Assembly: GCA_945901665.1 (NCBI GenBank) | Contig: CAMDLJ010000195.1 | Span: 1-5,343, forward strand | Source of the DNA: Bordetella parapertussis | GTDB lineage: Bacteria; Pseudomonadota; Gammaproteobacteria; Burkholderiales; Burkholderiaceae | Direction of reading: 5' to 3' | Length of the DNA stretch: 5,343 bases | Shown here: positions 5,259-5,343 of the stretch, in pieces | Position numbering within the stretch: the first letter of the stretch is position 1 | Layout: each line of letters starts with the position of its first letter | Position numbers and translations under genes: made by a program | Notes under the pieces: model-generated | Databases searched by the model: none | What the model saw: the letters and a program-made list of their open reading frames with translations, nothing else | Told to the model about the DNA's origin: nothing

Positions 5259-5343
5259 ATGAATCCTCAGCCTTCCTCTCAGTTTTGAGCTGTTCCGGGT
5301 GATAAATTGCAATCCAACGGCTTTGAGCCCCGCCCCGGGTGGT
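5259..5343 (+). other. Possible 5' part of a rightward gene, start unresolved
   Basis: The + strand frame with codons at 5259 opens with ATG but meets a TGA at 5286. After the TGA it stays open to the window edge, reading AVPGDKLQSNGFEPRPGW with G/C-rich third positions, so a gene may start at the TTG at 5307. A competing frame starts at the GTG at 5299. The product is not recognisable from so short a piece and no ribosome binding site is evident. Confidence 0.15.

Noticed and set aside
5169..5312. 48-residue N-terminal extension of the H-NS-like protein
   Set aside because: It has no coiled-coil or other family character, overlaps the inverted repeat and probable promoter, and the fold begins cleanly at the ATG at 5168.
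1..5343. CRISPR arrays, tRNA or rRNA genes, insertion sequence ends or transposase fragments
   Set aside because: No regularly spaced repeats, no cloverleaf or conserved rRNA segments, and no transposase motifs were seen on either strand.

Overview
The window looks like chromosomal DNA of a betaproteobacterium, probably Burkholderiales. This rests on the style of the Phn transporter proteins, the moderate GC content and a short H-NS-like coiled-coil protein; no taxonomic marker gene is present. Its core is a complete phosphonate-type (phosphonate, phosphite or other reduced or organic phosphorus) ABC importer operon on the + strand: a periplasmic binding protein (469-1419, phnD-like), an ATPase (1428-2252, phnC-like) and two permeases (2249-3070 and 3067-3891, phnE-like). 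The genes are separated by 8 nt or overlap by 4 nt (ATGA), so they are almost certainly co-transcribed and translationally coupled.

At the left edge, on the - strand, are the first 51 codons of a second PhnC-type ATPase (1-153). It diverges from the first operon across a 315-nt regulatory region. That region holds two candidate Pho boxes, one facing each way, each 10 nt upstream of a plausible -10 element, plus two short inverted repeats. Two Phn-type uptake systems therefore seem to be arranged back to back, probably under phosphate-starvation (PhoB) control.

Downstream of the intact operon (3975-4157, + strand) is the C-terminal remnant of a third permease. It is of a different PhnE subtype (LYQLESN...GAGGIG...RFAIIGK) from the two intact permeases. 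It has lost its N-terminal portion and apparently part of its last membrane segment, which marks a past rearrangement.

The right part is on the - strand. An H-NS-like N-terminal coiled-coil protein without a recognisable DNA-binding tail (4764-5168) is followed 15 nt later by a CDKN3/KAP-like dual-specificity phosphatase with an intact HCxxGxxR active site (4116-4748). The 3' end of the phosphatase gene runs antisense into the tail of the permease relic. Past the H-NS-like gene there is a 7-bp perfect inverted repeat and an undefined right end. No phosphonate-degrading enzyme, phosphite dehydrogenase or regulator gene lies within the window, so the transported substrate cannot be settled from this sequence.
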